A DNA stretch of 64,000 nt from Nocardia transvalensis NBRC 15921 (GTDB lineage: Bacteria > Actinomycetota > Actinomycetes > Mycobacteriales > Mycobacteriaceae), in assembly GCF_000308875.1 (NCBI RefSeq), contig NZ_BAGL01000064.1, positions 1 to 64,000 on the forward strand. Reading direction: 5' to 3'. Shown piece after piece: positions 55,669-64,000 of the stretch; positions within the stretch are counted from its first letter, which is position 1; each line of letters starts with the position of its first letter. A program made the translations under genes and the position numbers. The notes under the pieces are model-generated. The model was given only the letters and a program-made list of their open reading frames with translations, did no database searches and was not told where the DNA came from.

Positions 55669-57303
55669 TCAGGGTGGTGGGGCGGTGAGGCGGGTGCGTA
55701 GGGCCTTCTTGTCGACCTTTCCCACGGCTGTGAGGGGGAGGGTGGTGATGGGTTCTACCTGGTCGGGGAGTTTGTGGGGGGCCAGGCCGCGGTGGTGGAG
55801 GAAGGTGCGGAGGTCGGTGCGGGACGGGGGGTCGGATTCGGGGACGATGAAGGCGCAGACGCGTTCGCCCAGGAGGTCGTCGGGGGCGGCGACCACGGCG
55901 GCGTCGCGGACGGCCGGGTGGAGGAGCAGGTGTTCCTCGACCTCCTCGGTCGGGACCTTTTCGCCGGCGCGGTTCACGACGTCCTTGGCGCGGTCGACGA
56001 CGATCAGGTCTCCGGAGGGCAGGCGGCGGACGATATCGCCGGTACGGTAGAAGCCGTCGGCGGTGAAGGAGCGTGAATTGTGTTCGGGGGCACGGTAATA
56101 GCCGCGAATCGTGTACGGGCCGCGGGTGAGGAGATGGCCGGGGGCGCCGTCGGGCACGGGCCGGTCCTCGTCGTCGACCACCCGGACCTCGTCTCCGGGT
56201 GACATGGGCCGGCCCTGGGTCTCGGTGACGATGTCGTCGGGATCGTCCAGGCGGGTGTAGTTCACCAGCCCCTCCGCCATGCCGAACACCTGTTGCAGCG
56301 TGCACCCGAGAACGGGGCGGACCCGCGCAGCGGCCGAGGGTTTGAACCGCGAGCCGCCGACCTGCAGCACGCGCAGGCTCGACAGGTCGTACGCCGTGTA
56401 CTCGGCCTCCTCGAGCCAGAGCATCGCCAACGTGGGCACCAGCGCGGCGACGGTGACCCGCTGCTTCTCGATCAGCGCGAACGCCTCGTCCACATCGGGC
56501 GTCGGCGCCAGCGCGACCGTCGCCCCCGCCGCCAGCGCGCCGAGAATGCCCGGCGAGCTGAGCGGGAAGTTGTGCGCCACCGGCAGCACGCCGAGGTACA
56601 CGTCGCCCGGACCCATCGGGCACACCTCGAGGCTCGCGCGCACGCTGTAGGCGTAGTCGTCGTGCGTGCGGGGAATCAGCTTCGGCACGGAGGTCGTCCC
56701 GCCCGACAGTTGCAGCAGCGCCATATCGCCGGGGTCGGCGTCGCCCAGCGGTATCGGGTCCGGATACAGATCCGCCAGCGCCACATGCCCACCCGCGTCG
56801 CCGTGCACGATCAGATGCCGCAGACTCGGGCACGCGGCCAGGATCCGTTCGCCCAGCCCGCGATAGTCGAAGCCCAGATGCCGGTCCGCGACGATATACG
56901 CCGCGGCCTCGCTCACCCGGCAGATGTGCTCGATCTCGCGCTCGCGGTGGGCGGGCTGGGCGAGGACCGGCAGCGCGCCGATCCGGAACAGCGCGAAGCA
57001 TACGACGGCGAATTCCCCGACGTTCGGCAGCTGCACGATCACGCGGTCGCCGCGCCGGACACCCAGCCCGTGCAACCCGGCCGCGAGCCGATGCGCCTGC
57101 TGGTCGAGGCGGGCGTAGGTCCACGTGCTCACCGCGTCGCGCAGCGCGATCCGGTCGGCATGGCGCGCGGCGCATTCGGTGAGCATGCCGCCGAACGTGG
57201 CGCCGTTCCACCACCCGGCCCGGCGATACCGCGCCGCGACGTCGCCGGGCCACGCGGTGAACCCGTCGGGGGAGGCGGCGCGCGCCGAGGTCGATGCGGT
57301 CAT
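55669..57303 (-). CDS. dhbE: 2,3-dihydroxybenzoate-AMP ligase
   Basis: 544-residue stand-alone adenylation enzyme. P-loop SGGTTSVPK, aryl-acid pocket signature PVAHNFPLSSPG, GMAEGLVNYTRLDDP, hinge FYRTGDIVRR and catalytic Lys in LTAVGKVDKK. Activates 2,3-dihydroxybenzoate (or salicylate) as the adenylate and loads an aryl carrier protein. Neighbouring DHB-forming enzymes favour DHB. Last gene of the operon; ATGA overlap with isochorismate synthase. Confidence 0.92.
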   Translation of the reverse strand: MTASTSARAASPDGFTAWPGDVAARYRRAGWWNGATFGGMLTECAARHADRIALRDAVSTWTYARLDQQAHRLAAGLHGLGVRRGDRVIVQLPNVGEFAVVCFALFRIGALPVLAQPAHREREIEHICRVSEAAAYIVADRHLGFDYRGLGERILAACPSLRHLIVHGDAGGHVALADLYPDPIPLGDADPGDMALLQLSGGTTSVPKLIPRTHDDYAYSVRASLEVCPMGPGDVYLGVLPVAHNFPLSSPGILGALAAGATVALAPTPDVDEAFALIEKQRVTVAALVPTLAMLWLEEAEYTAYDLSSLRVLQVGGSRFKPSAAARVRPVLGCTLQQVFGMAEGLVNYTRLDDPDDIVTETQGRPMSPGDEVRVVDDEDRPVPDGAPGHLLTRGPYTIRGYYRAPEHNSRSFTADGFYRTGDIVRRLPSGDLIVVDRAKDVVNRAGEKVPTEEVEEHLLLHPAVRDAAVVAAPDDLLGERVCAFIVPESDPPSRTDLRTFLHHRGLAPHKLPDQVEPITTLPLTAVGKVDKKALRTRLTAPPP

Positions 57304-58532
57304 CGTGATCTCTCCAGGGTATCGGAAACGTCAGCGGTACAGCGTGTTTCGAGATCCTCGAGGCCGAACACCGACAGCAGTGTCCGCAGTTTGCCCGAGG
57401 TCTCGGCCAGTTCCAGGCCGGGGTCGGAACCCGCGACGATCCCCGCGCCCGCGTACAGCCGGGCACCGGCGCCGGTGACCTCGGCGCAGCGCAGCGAGAG
57501 GATCCATTCGCCGTCGCCCGCGGCGTCCATCCAGCCGGTCAGCCCGGCGTAGAAGCGGCGGTCGAAGCCCTCGATCTCGGCGAGGAGTTCCCGCGCCGCG
57601 CCGGTCGGCGTGCCGCACACGGCCGGCGTCGGATGCAATGCGGCGGCCAGCTCCAGCGAACTCACGCCGGGGTCCGCGAGCGTTCCCTGAATCGGAGTCG
57701 ACAGATGCCACATGGTCCGGGTGCGAACGAGTTCCGGCTCGGGCACCCGCAGTTCGGCGCAGTAGGGGCGCAGCGCGTCGGCGACCGCCTCGATGACGAT
57801 GCGGTGCTCGTGCAGATCCTTGGCCGAACGCCGCAGCGCCCGGGCCCGGCGGCGATCCTCCGCCGGGTCGGCGCTGCGGCTCGCGGACCCCGCCAGCGGA
57901 TTGGTGACCACCTCCGGACCGGTCTTCCGGATCACCAGCTCTGGGCTGGCCCCGATCAGGGTGGGCCGCACGGCGCGGCCGGGCGGCGCGAGTTTCGTCG
58001 CGAAGACGTAGGCGTCCGGATTGCCCTGTGCCGCACGCAGAGCCAGGGCGGCGACCGGAATCGTTGTGCGCGTGCCGATATCGAGGGCCCGCGCGAGCAC
58101 CACCTTGCGGAGATCGGTGCGTGCGATCCGCTCCACCACCGTGCGCACCCCGTCGGCATAGGCCACGGGGCCGGGTGTCGACTCGGCGCGCTCGACTCCC
58201 GAGACAGGCGCGGGCAGAGCATCTTTCGGTAGCACCGACGACCGCTCCCACCGGACGCTCGCCGCGATCGCCAGCCGCGCACCGGCTACGTCGCCGAACG
58301 GCACGGCCCCGACCAGCAGCGGTCGCGGCGACACGGCCCGGGTGGTCAGCAGCCGGTGCGCGGCGCGAGCGAGATCGGCCAGGCGGGTGTGGCCCGAGGC
58401 GTCGATCTCGTGCACCGGATCCGCGGCGAGCAGCGTCCCGCGCGGCGTAGTGAGGAAGAACTCGCTCGCCTCGATATCCGAAATCCACTGCGGGAGCGCG
58501 CTGTCCGCGCACCGCGTCGTGTCGATGGTCAT
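57300..58532 (-). CDS. dhbC: Isochorismate synthase
   Basis: 410-residue chorismate-binding enzyme: LRKVVLARAL with the general base Lys, NPLAGSASR, HPTPAVCGTP, WILSLRCAEV and AGAGIVAGSDPGLELAET. These match EntC/DhbC rather than salicylate synthases of the MbtI type. GAGGAG lies 8 nt before ATG 58532. Converts chorismate to isochorismate. Confidence 0.92.
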   Translation of the reverse strand: MTIDTTRCADSALPQWISDIEASEFFLTTPRGTLLAADPVHEIDASGHTRLADLARAAHRLLTTRAVSPRPLLVGAVPFGDVAGARLAIAASVRWERSSVLPKDALPAPVSGVERAESTPGPVAYADGVRTVVERIARTDLRKVVLARALDIGTRTTIPVAALALRAAQGNPDAYVFATKLAPPGRAVRPTLIGASPELVIRKTGPEVVTNPLAGSASRSADPAEDRRRARALRRSAKDLHEHRIVIEAVADALRPYCAELRVPEPELVRTRTMWHLSTPIQGTLADPGVSSLELAAALHPTPAVCGTPTGAARELLAEIEGFDRRFYAGLTGWMDAAGDGEWILSLRCAEVTGAGARLYAGAGIVAGSDPGLELAETSGKLRTLLSVFGLEDLETRCTADVSDTLERSR

Positions 58533-58554
58533 AACCGGTCTCCTCGCGCCGCGG

Positions 58555-59349
58555 TCATCGCAGCGATGCGCCGCCGTCGACGTAGATGTTCTGCATGGTG
58601 ATGTGCCTCGCGTGCGCGGAGGCCAGGAAGGTGACCAGGTGCGCCACATCATCGGGCTCGGCGAGCCGCCCCAGCGGGATCCCGGTGCGGAAGGCGCCCG
58701 GATCGCCGGCGACCGTCCGGGCGTAGCCGTCGGCGCCGGACCACAGGGTGCGCTGCATCTCGGTGTTCGTCGAACCGGGCGAGACGACATTGCAGCGGAT
58801 GCCGTACGGCGCGAGCTCCAGGCCGAGGCATTTGGTGAACTGCGTGGCCGCCGCCTTCGACGCCGCGTACGCCGCCATCCCGACGCGCGGCACCTCGGCG
58901 GCATTCGACCCCACGGTGACGAATACGCCCGCACGGCGCGGCTTCATGGTGCGCGCGGCGTACCGGCCCAGGTGGAAGACCGCGGCCGTATTCACCGCGA
59001 ACGTCGCCGACCAGTCGGCATCGGAGAGATCGGCGACCGACGCGACCCGCAGCGTCCCGGCGACACTCACCAGGGCATGCACCGGACCCAGCTCGGATTC
59101 GACACGGCGGCAGAGTGTTTCGACCGCCTCCCGGTCCGCCACGTCGGCGGGATAGCAGTGCGCGCCGCGCCCGTCCGCTCGCAGCTTACCGACGGTATCG
59201 GCCAGCGCCGCCCCGTCCCGGTCCACGGCCGCCACCACGGCGCCCTGTTCGCTCAGCCGGTCCGCGACGGCGGCGCCGATGCCGCGCGCCGCGCCGGTCA
59301 CCAGGGCGACCCTGCCCGCGAGGCCCAGGGTGTCGATGCCGGTGGTCAC
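58555..59349 (-). CDS. dhbA: 2,3-dihydro-2,3-dihydroxybenzoate dehydrogenase
   Basis: 264-residue SDR: VTGAARGIGAAVADRL, YAASK with the catalytic Tyr and Lys (MAAYAASKAAATQF), NVVSPGSTNTEM. The last motif and neighbours identify EntA/DhbA. GTG 59349 overlaps the isochorismatase stop. NAD+-dependent oxidation to 2,3-dihydroxybenzoate. Confidence 0.92.
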   Translation of the reverse strand: MTTGIDTLGLAGRVALVTGAARGIGAAVADRLSEQGAVVAAVDRDGAALADTVGKLRADGRGAHCYPADVADREAVETLCRRVESELGPVHALVSVAGTLRVASVADLSDADWSATFAVNTAAVFHLGRYAARTMKPRRAGVFVTVGSNAAEVPRVGMAAYAASKAAATQFTKCLGLELAPYGIRCNVVSPGSTNTEMQRTLWSGADGYARTVAGDPGAFRTGIPLGRLAEPDDVAHLVTFLASAHARHITMQNIYVDGGASLR

Positions 59350-59975
59350 GCCGCCGGCTCCAGCGCGAGGCCGACCTCGCCCGCGGTGGTGACCACGCCG
59401 CACCGGGTGGCGATGTGCCGCAACGCGAACAGATGGTGGTCGAGGGAGAAGTCACCCATGGCGTCCGCGATGGCGAACGGCTGAATGTCGTTCATGAAGG
59501 CGTCGAGAACCGTTGCGAGGCAGCCGATATGGGCGTACACCCCGCACACCAGCAGCTGTTCGCGGCCGTCCGCGCGCAGGATCTCCAGCAGCCGCGTGCC
59601 GTGGAAGGCGCTGTAGCGGCGCTTGGTCAGCACGACGGCGCCCTCGATATCGAGGCCCTCGGGAATATCGGTGTGCCGGTCCGGTCCCGCGCCCCAGAAG
59701 TCGAACAGCAGCCCGCGTTCGGTGCGGCTCTGTAATTGCGGCTGCGCGGTGAAGATCACCGGAATGCCCTGTGCCTGGCACTGTTTCCGCACGGATTCGA
59801 TCCGCTCGACCAGCGTCGACCGCAGGTCCGCGTCCGCGAACGGGGCGAGGAAATACCGCTGCATATCGTGGATCAGCAGGGCGCAGCGCTCGGGTTCGAG
59901 CCGCCACTCGACCGTATTGGCGGGGATCTCGTCGTGTCCCGGGAGCGGATAGGGCCGGATCGTGGGCACGCCCAT
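59346..59975 (-). CDS. dhbB: Isochorismatase (no aryl carrier domain)
   Basis: 209 residues: ALLIHDMQRYFL (Asp), VLTKRRYSAFHGT (Lys), LLVCGVYAHIGC (Cys), MGDFSLDHHLFAL. Full isochorismatase domain, but it ends before any carrier protein, unlike EntB/DhbB, which are bifunctional. The ArCP must be encoded elsewhere. ATG 59975 used; GTG 59981 overlapping the GNAT stop is an alternative. Confidence 0.9.
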   Translation of the reverse strand: MGVPTIRPYPLPGHDEIPANTVEWRLEPERCALLIHDMQRYFLAPFADADLRSTLVERIESVRKQCQAQGIPVIFTAQPQLQSRTERGLLFDFWGAGPDRHTDIPEGLDIEGAVVLTKRRYSAFHGTRLLEILRADGREQLLVCGVYAHIGCLATVLDAFMNDIQPFAIADAMGDFSLDHHLFALRHIATRCGVVTTAGEVGLALEPAA

Positions 59976-59977
59976 GG

Positions 59978-60598
59978 TCACCACCCCAGCCGCCGGGTGA
60001 GGTCGGCGGCGACCGCGGGCCAGTCGTCGTCGATCATGGCGTACTGCACGGTGTCGCGCCAGCTGCCGTCGGGGCGTCGTTTGTGCTTGCGCAGCAACCC
60101 TTCCCGCTCGGCGCCGAGGGATTCGATCGCGCGCTGGGCGCGGATGTTGCGAATATCGGTGTGCCAGACGACGCGGACGGCGCCGAGGTCGTCGAACGCG
60201 CGCCGCAGCAGCAGCGCCTTCGACTCGAGATTCAGCCCCGTGCGCCACCACTGCCGCCCAAGCCACGTGAATCCGATGGCGACACAGCGGTTTCCGGGAC
60301 TGATCTCGTAGTAGGAGGTGGTGCCCGCGACCGGCCCGGGCCGGCCCTCGCGGATATCGCGCAGGATCCAGCAGACCCGGCTGCCCGCCGCGCGGCTGTC
60401 GAGGATCGACCGCACCATGGCGTCGGCCTCGTCGCGGTCGCGGGGCCGGGGGATCGACAGGTGCCGGAAGACCTGGTCGTCGGCGATGGCCAGCAGGTCG
60501 GGCGCGTGCTCGGCGGTGAGCGGCTCGAGCGACACCCGCGTGCCGGTCAAAGTGGCGGCCCGGTGCCAGTCGGTGGCGGCCGCGGTGGTGGTGGTCAT
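59978..60598 (-). CDS. GNAT acetyltransferase (RimJ/RimL-like)
   Basis: 206 residues, GNAT fold: LEPLTAEHAPDLLAIADD, GFTWLGRQWWRTGLNLESKALLLRRAF (acyl-CoA binding region, without a perfect Q/RxxGxG/A), WHTDIRNIRAQRAIESLGA. May N-acylate a siderophore intermediate or give self-resistance; substrate unknown. The stop overlaps the isochorismatase start region. Confidence 0.82.
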   Translation of the reverse strand: MTTTTAAATDWHRAATLTGTRVSLEPLTAEHAPDLLAIADDQVFRHLSIPRPRDRDEADAMVRSILDSRAAGSRVCWILRDIREGRPGPVAGTTSYYEISPGNRCVAIGFTWLGRQWWRTGLNLESKALLLRRAFDDLGAVRVVWHTDIRNIRAQRAIESLGAEREGLLRKHKRRPDGSWRDTVQYAMIDDDWPAVAADLTRRLGW

Positions 60599-60631
60599 GC
60601 GTCTTCGGCTCCTGGTTCTGCGTGGACGTGC

Positions 60632-61921
60632 TCACGCGGTGAGGTCGAGCTCCTGCAGGCGATGCAGGACGATCTCGTGATCGATCGGGAACTGGTCGGG
60701 CCGCAGCGTCTCGGCGGCGACCTCGACACCGCTGTCGGCGAGCGCGGTGCGGAAGTCGATGCCGTTCGCCGCGGCCCGGTCGGCCGCGGCCTGCACCGTG
60801 CGATAGGCCTGCTCGCGCTCGGTGCCCTGCCGCAGCAGGTCCGCGAGCACAGCGGAGCTGTAGATCGTGCCCCGGGTCAGGTCGAGCCCGGCGCGCATGC
60901 GCTCGCCGTCGACGGCGATGCCGTCGACCAGATCGGCGGCGAGCGCGGCCTGATAGTGGCCGATGCCGAGGATCTCCGGCAGCGCCACGCGTTCGACGGC
61001 CGCGTGCGCGAGGTCGCGCTCGTGCCAGAGTGCGACGTTCTCCAGCATCGGGGCGACCTGCCCGCGCAGCAGCCGCGCCAGCCCGCACAGCCGCTCGCTG
61101 CCGGTGGGATTGCGCTTGTGCGGCATGGCGCTCGACCCCTGGTAGGCGGCGCCGCGCCGCTCCTCGACCTCGCGGATCTCGGTGCGCTGCAACAGCCGCA
61201 GCTCCAGCGCGAGCTGTTCGACGCACGCCCCGAGCAGGGCGACCGCCGCGGCGAGTTCGGCGTGCCGGTCGCGCGCGACGACCTGGCTGGGCGCCTGCTC
61301 CACCGCGAGACCCAGTCTGCCGCACACGTATTGCTCGACCGCCGGATCGATCAGCGCGTAGGTGCCGACCGCGCCGGAGATGGTGCCGACGGCGACCGCG
61401 GCGCGGGCGGCGAGCAGCCGGCCGATCGAACGGTCGGCCGCGAAGGCGAATCCGGCCAGCTTGTGCCCGAATGTCGTCGGCTCCGCGTGGATGCCGTGGG
61501 TACGGCCCATGCACAGGGTGTCCCAGTGTTCGATCGCGCGGTCGGCGAGGTTGCGGCGCAGCCGGCGGGCCTGGCCGAGCAACAGGTCGGTGGCTCGGGC
61601 GAGGGTGTGGCCGAGGGCGGTGTCGACGAGGTCGTAGCTGGTCATGCCGAGATGCACCCAGCGCGCCGAATCGGCGGTGAGCGGTTCGCAGAACGCGCTG
61701 AGGAACGACAGGGTCTCGTGGTCGCGCTCGGCGATCAATTCGCGGACCCGGGCGGCGGGCGGCGCCGGGGCGCGGCGGATCTCGTCGAACGCCGCCATCG
61801 GCACGTGCCCGAGGAGGGCCTGCGCCTCGGTCACGAGAATCTCCACCCGCGTCCACGCGTCGTAGCGGCCCTGGTCGGTCCACAGCGCGGTCATCTCGGG
61901 CAGGGCGAAGGCCTGGGTCAT
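60632..61921 (-). CDS. Adenylosuccinate-lyase-like enzyme (fumarase/aspartase superfamily)
   Basis: 429 residues, length and motifs of PurB: TSYDLVDTALG, GRTHGIHAEPTTFGHKLAG and the signature loop GSSAMPHKRNP. Superfamily members cleave succinyl adducts to fumarate. A purB copy within a siderophore operon is out of place, so a specialised C-N lyase (amino-group donation from Asp) is possible; a relocated purB cannot be excluded. ATG overlaps the acylase stop. Confidence 0.82.
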   Translation of the reverse strand: MTQAFALPEMTALWTDQGRYDAWTRVEILVTEAQALLGHVPMAAFDEIRRAPAPPAARVRELIAERDHETLSFLSAFCEPLTADSARWVHLGMTSYDLVDTALGHTLARATDLLLGQARRLRRNLADRAIEHWDTLCMGRTHGIHAEPTTFGHKLAGFAFAADRSIGRLLAARAAVAVGTISGAVGTYALIDPAVEQYVCGRLGLAVEQAPSQVVARDRHAELAAAVALLGACVEQLALELRLLQRTEIREVEERRGAAYQGSSAMPHKRNPTGSERLCGLARLLRGQVAPMLENVALWHERDLAHAAVERVALPEILGIGHYQAALAADLVDGIAVDGERMRAGLDLTRGTIYSSAVLADLLRQGTEREQAYRTVQAAADRAAANGIDFRTALADSGVEVAAETLRPDQFPIDHEIVLHRLQELDLTA

Positions 61922-64000
61922 GACTGTGACCTCGGTTCGAGTCTGATGCGGTGGCCGGTGTGCCGCTCGACCGCCGCGCGGGTATAGAGCAGCGGCACGT
62001 ACTCGCCGGTGCGCCAGGTGTCGTGCAGGTCGCGATAGTGCGGGCTGCGCGGGTCGCCGGACTGTCCCGGTGTCGTCACGCATCGCGCCTCGTCCCACGC
62101 GCCGACGTCGACGACCATCCGGAACGACGCGCCCGTCACCGCCGACCAGTCCGGTGGAACGTAAGCGGCCGCCGCGACGGTCGACCCCGACCCGCCGATC
62201 GGTACCGGGCCGGTGGTCAGCGAATCATTTAGGTGCGCAAGCGGATGCGGCTGCGCGTTGCGATGCAGCGCGCCCCACGCCCAGGACGTCGGATCGCCGC
62301 CGAGCCGGGCGGACAGATCGGTCCAGGCCCGCCCCAGCGTGGCGGTGAGCAGATCGTCGCGGGCCGCGGTGACCGGATGATCGCGCAGCCACGCGGCGAT
62401 CGCCTGTGGATGCGGTTCGGGGATGAGCGGCACGGCGACGTGTCCGGCGGCGTCCGCCACGATCGCCGGGCCGAGATGCCTGGCGTACCAGACCTCGAAC
62501 AGCGCCGCCGCCGCGGAGTCGGCCGATTCGACCGCGTCCCAGGCGCACAGTAGGTCCCGCGCGCGCCGGGCATCGGGGTCGGCGGGTGGTGTGAGCGATC
62601 GCAGCAGGGCCGTGACGTCCCGGGCGACCACCGACAGCAGGTCGGTCTGGAGGCGGGCGCTGTCGTCGGGGGAGTGGCGGCCCGGACGGCCGAGCACCTC
62701 GACCACACGCCGATAGCGGGCGTCGTCCGGCCACTCGTAGGTGGGCAGCGGCAGATCGTCGGGAACGTCGAACTGGTTCGCGGTCGCCACATATCCCTGC
62801 GGCGGACTCACCGCCTGCGCGAAGTCCGCCGGGGCGAGGAATCCGTCGTCCCAGCCGCCCGTCTCGGCGAGGCGCGGGAGCAGGCCGTCGTCACGCCGGC
62901 GCGGCACGAGTCCGGCCGTGCGGCGGGCGATGGTGCCGTGCACGTCGGCGTAGACATGCGTTTCGCCGGGCAGCCGCCACGATTCGAGGGCCTTGTCGAA
63001 ATCCGTCCACGATCGCGCGGTGAGATAGTCGAGGCTCCCCAGATAGGGAGCCGTGCCCGGCAGCGCCCAGGTGGATCGCAGGACGTACGCGCGCCGACGG
63101 TCCGGGTCGGTGTGCAGCACCGGGCCGTGGCCGGTGAATCGCAGTGAGACCTGCTGCGGGGGAGCGTCTTTGACCGCCACGGTCTCGACCACCGTGGTGA
63201 TCGGCTCGCGGTCGAGGTCGCAGACCACCAGATCCTCGGTGGCGATCGGGCATACGGTGAAACCGAACGCGGCACAGTCGTTGTGGCCCAGCGCTATTCC
63301 CGGCAGCTGCGGCTCGCCCGCGCCGATCACATCGAGTCCCGGCGCACAGAGATGGGCGATGTAGCGCAGGGACGGCGTGCCGTAGCCGCGATGCGGATCC
63401 GCGGCCAGGATCGGGCGTCCCGTCGTGGTCCGATGTCCGGCGACCGCCCAGCAGTTGCTGCCGCCGGTATCCGAACTCGGCCGCTGTCCCGTGGCCAGGA
63501 GGTAGTCCCGCAGGACCTCGCCGGGGATATCGAGGACGCTGTCCGATCCGGCCCGCGCGCGGTGCCCCCGGGCGAGCGGCTGCCGCAGCAGATCGGCCTC
63601 GAGACCGGCCGCGGCGGCGACCAGGGCCCGGTGATGCTGTCCGAGCAGGCCGGCGACCGGCGCATGAGTGCGCGGCCGCACGATGTCCTCGGCCGACCAG
63701 CGGGCGGGGCGGTATCCGGCGAGCGCGAATTCCGGTGGGAGCAGGCCGGGCCGGTCGTCCAGCAGGTCGAGGTAGGCGTTCACACCCGCCGCGAACCGTT
63801 CCACCGCGGCGCGCGTGCGCGGGCCGTACGCCCGCCACTCGGCCTCTATATCGCCCCGGTACAGCAGCAGCCGGGCGGCCCGGTCGTGATCGACGTACTC
63901 CGCCCCGAACGCCTCCGACATCCGGCCCAGCGCCCGCCGCCGCCACAGATCGATCTGGAACAGCCGATCGCGGGCCGCATTGAACCCCTGCGTGAGAAAG
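61918..64000 (-). CDS. Penicillin acylase family Ntn-hydrolase (5' end beyond window)
   Basis: At least 693 residues; the frame stays open to the window edge. N-terminal alpha-subunit motif QGFNAARDRLFQIDLWRRRA; autoprocessing site GGSNCWAVAG with the nucleophile Ser near 63459; later ILAADPHRGYG and GHNDCAAFGFTV. Family enzymes cleave amides of hydrophobic acyl groups. In pseudomonads PvdQ of this family trims an acyl chain from a siderophore precursor, a role that would fit here by analogy. Signal peptide not visible because the start is missing. Confidence 0.85.
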   Translation of the reverse strand, partial: FLTQGFNAARDRLFQIDLWRRRALGRMSEAFGAEYVDHDRAARLLLYRGDIEAEWRAYGPRTRAAVERFAAGVNAYLDLLDDRPGLLPPEFALAGYRPARWSAEDIVRPRTHAPVAGLLGQHHRALVAAAAGLEADLLRQPLARGHRARAGSDSVLDIPGEVLRDYLLATGQRPSSDTGGSNCWAVAGHRTTTGRPILAADPHRGYGTPSLRYIAHLCAPGLDVIGAGEPQLPGIALGHNDCAAFGFTVCPIATEDLVVCDLDREPITTVVETVAVKDAPPQQVSLRFTGHGPVLHTDPDRRRAYVLRSTWALPGTAPYLGSLDYLTARSWTDFDKALESWRLPGETHVYADVHGTIARRTAGLVPRRRDDGLLPRLAETGGWDDGFLAPADFAQAVSPPQGYVATANQFDVPDDLPLPTYEWPDDARYRRVVEVLGRPGRHSPDDSARLQTDLLSVVARDVTALLRSLTPPADPDARRARDLLCAWDAVESADSAAAALFEVWYARHLGPAIVADAAGHVAVPLIPEPHPQAIAAWLRDHPVTAARDDLLTATLGRAWTDLSARLGGDPTSWAWGALHRNAQPHPLAHLNDSLTTGPVPIGGSGSTVAAAAYVPPDWSAVTGASFRMVVDVGAWDEARCVTTPGQSGDPRSPHYRDLHDTWRTGEYVPLLYTRAAVERHTGHRIRLEPRSQS

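Overview
High-GC actinobacterial chromosome, most likely Nocardia or a close mycolic-acid-containing relative. This is inferred from the gene set: a cvn conservon, a mas/pks2-like polyketide synthase beside mmpL and papA, DUF397/DUF5753 pairs, DUF3558, GT87, geosmin synthase and 2,3-dihydroxybenzoate genes. Starts are often GTG or TTG and co-transcribed genes commonly overlap as ATGA or GTGA. No rRNA, tRNA, CRISPR array, IS element or phage gene was seen.

Layout. 1-4.9 kb: conservon cvnA-B-C-D followed by a CYP157-like and a CYP154-like P450, six overlapping genes. 4.9-13.5 kb: AI-2E transporter; FAD monooxygenase/MarR divergent pair with two matching operators; serine hydrolase; a small mosaic remnant of the AI-2E gene; ArsR/SDR/quinone reductase unit; AraC/dehydrogenase pair. 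13.5-16.5 kb: two DUF5753-HTH/DUF397 modules, one decayed, a DUF4254 gene and an unrecognised gene. 16.5-22.2 kb: tandem DUF4239 membrane proteins, two coupled lipase-like alpha/beta hydrolases (the first fused to a calerythrin-like EF-hand module, the second with Cys in place of the nucleophilic Ser) and a MetE-like protein. 22.3-33.5 kb: cell-envelope lipid locus with an MmpL transporter divergent from a 2162-residue reducing PKS and a PapA acyltransferase. 33.8-38.4 kb: PLDc_N protein, MFS-ArsR operon, archaeal/eukaryotic-type prolyl-tRNA synthetase and ohrR-ohr.

38.9-46.7 kb: isoprenoid supply and geosmin locus. In order it holds a 63-residue protein, a prenyl synthase homologue lacking both Asp-rich motifs, geosmin synthase, an intact FPP-synthase-like enzyme, a 37-residue Ala/Pro/Ser-rich peptide, DXS and a second intact polyprenyl synthase. 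DXS makes the committed MEP-pathway precursor, the prenyl synthases extend the chain, and geosmin synthase cyclises FPP. 46.9-51 kb: MmyB-like regulator divergent from a GH38 alpha-mannosidase. 51-55.7 kb: DUF3558 lipoprotein, membrane-anchored protein, a helical protein suggestive of type VII secretion partners, a small acidic protein, and a GT87 mannosyltransferase whose C-terminus is encoded by a 30-bp tandem repeat attached to a hairpin that also occurs at 34.2 kb. 55.7-64 kb: one minus-strand operon for 2,3-dihydroxybenzoate (catecholate siderophore precursor), with a penicillin-acylase-family hydrolase running off the window edge, an adenylosuccinate-lyase-like enzyme, a GNAT enzyme, isochorismatase, DHB dehydrogenase, isochorismate synthase and DHB-AMP ligase. 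No NRPS or aryl carrier protein lies in the window.

All family names come from reading the translated sequence by eye; no database search was run.
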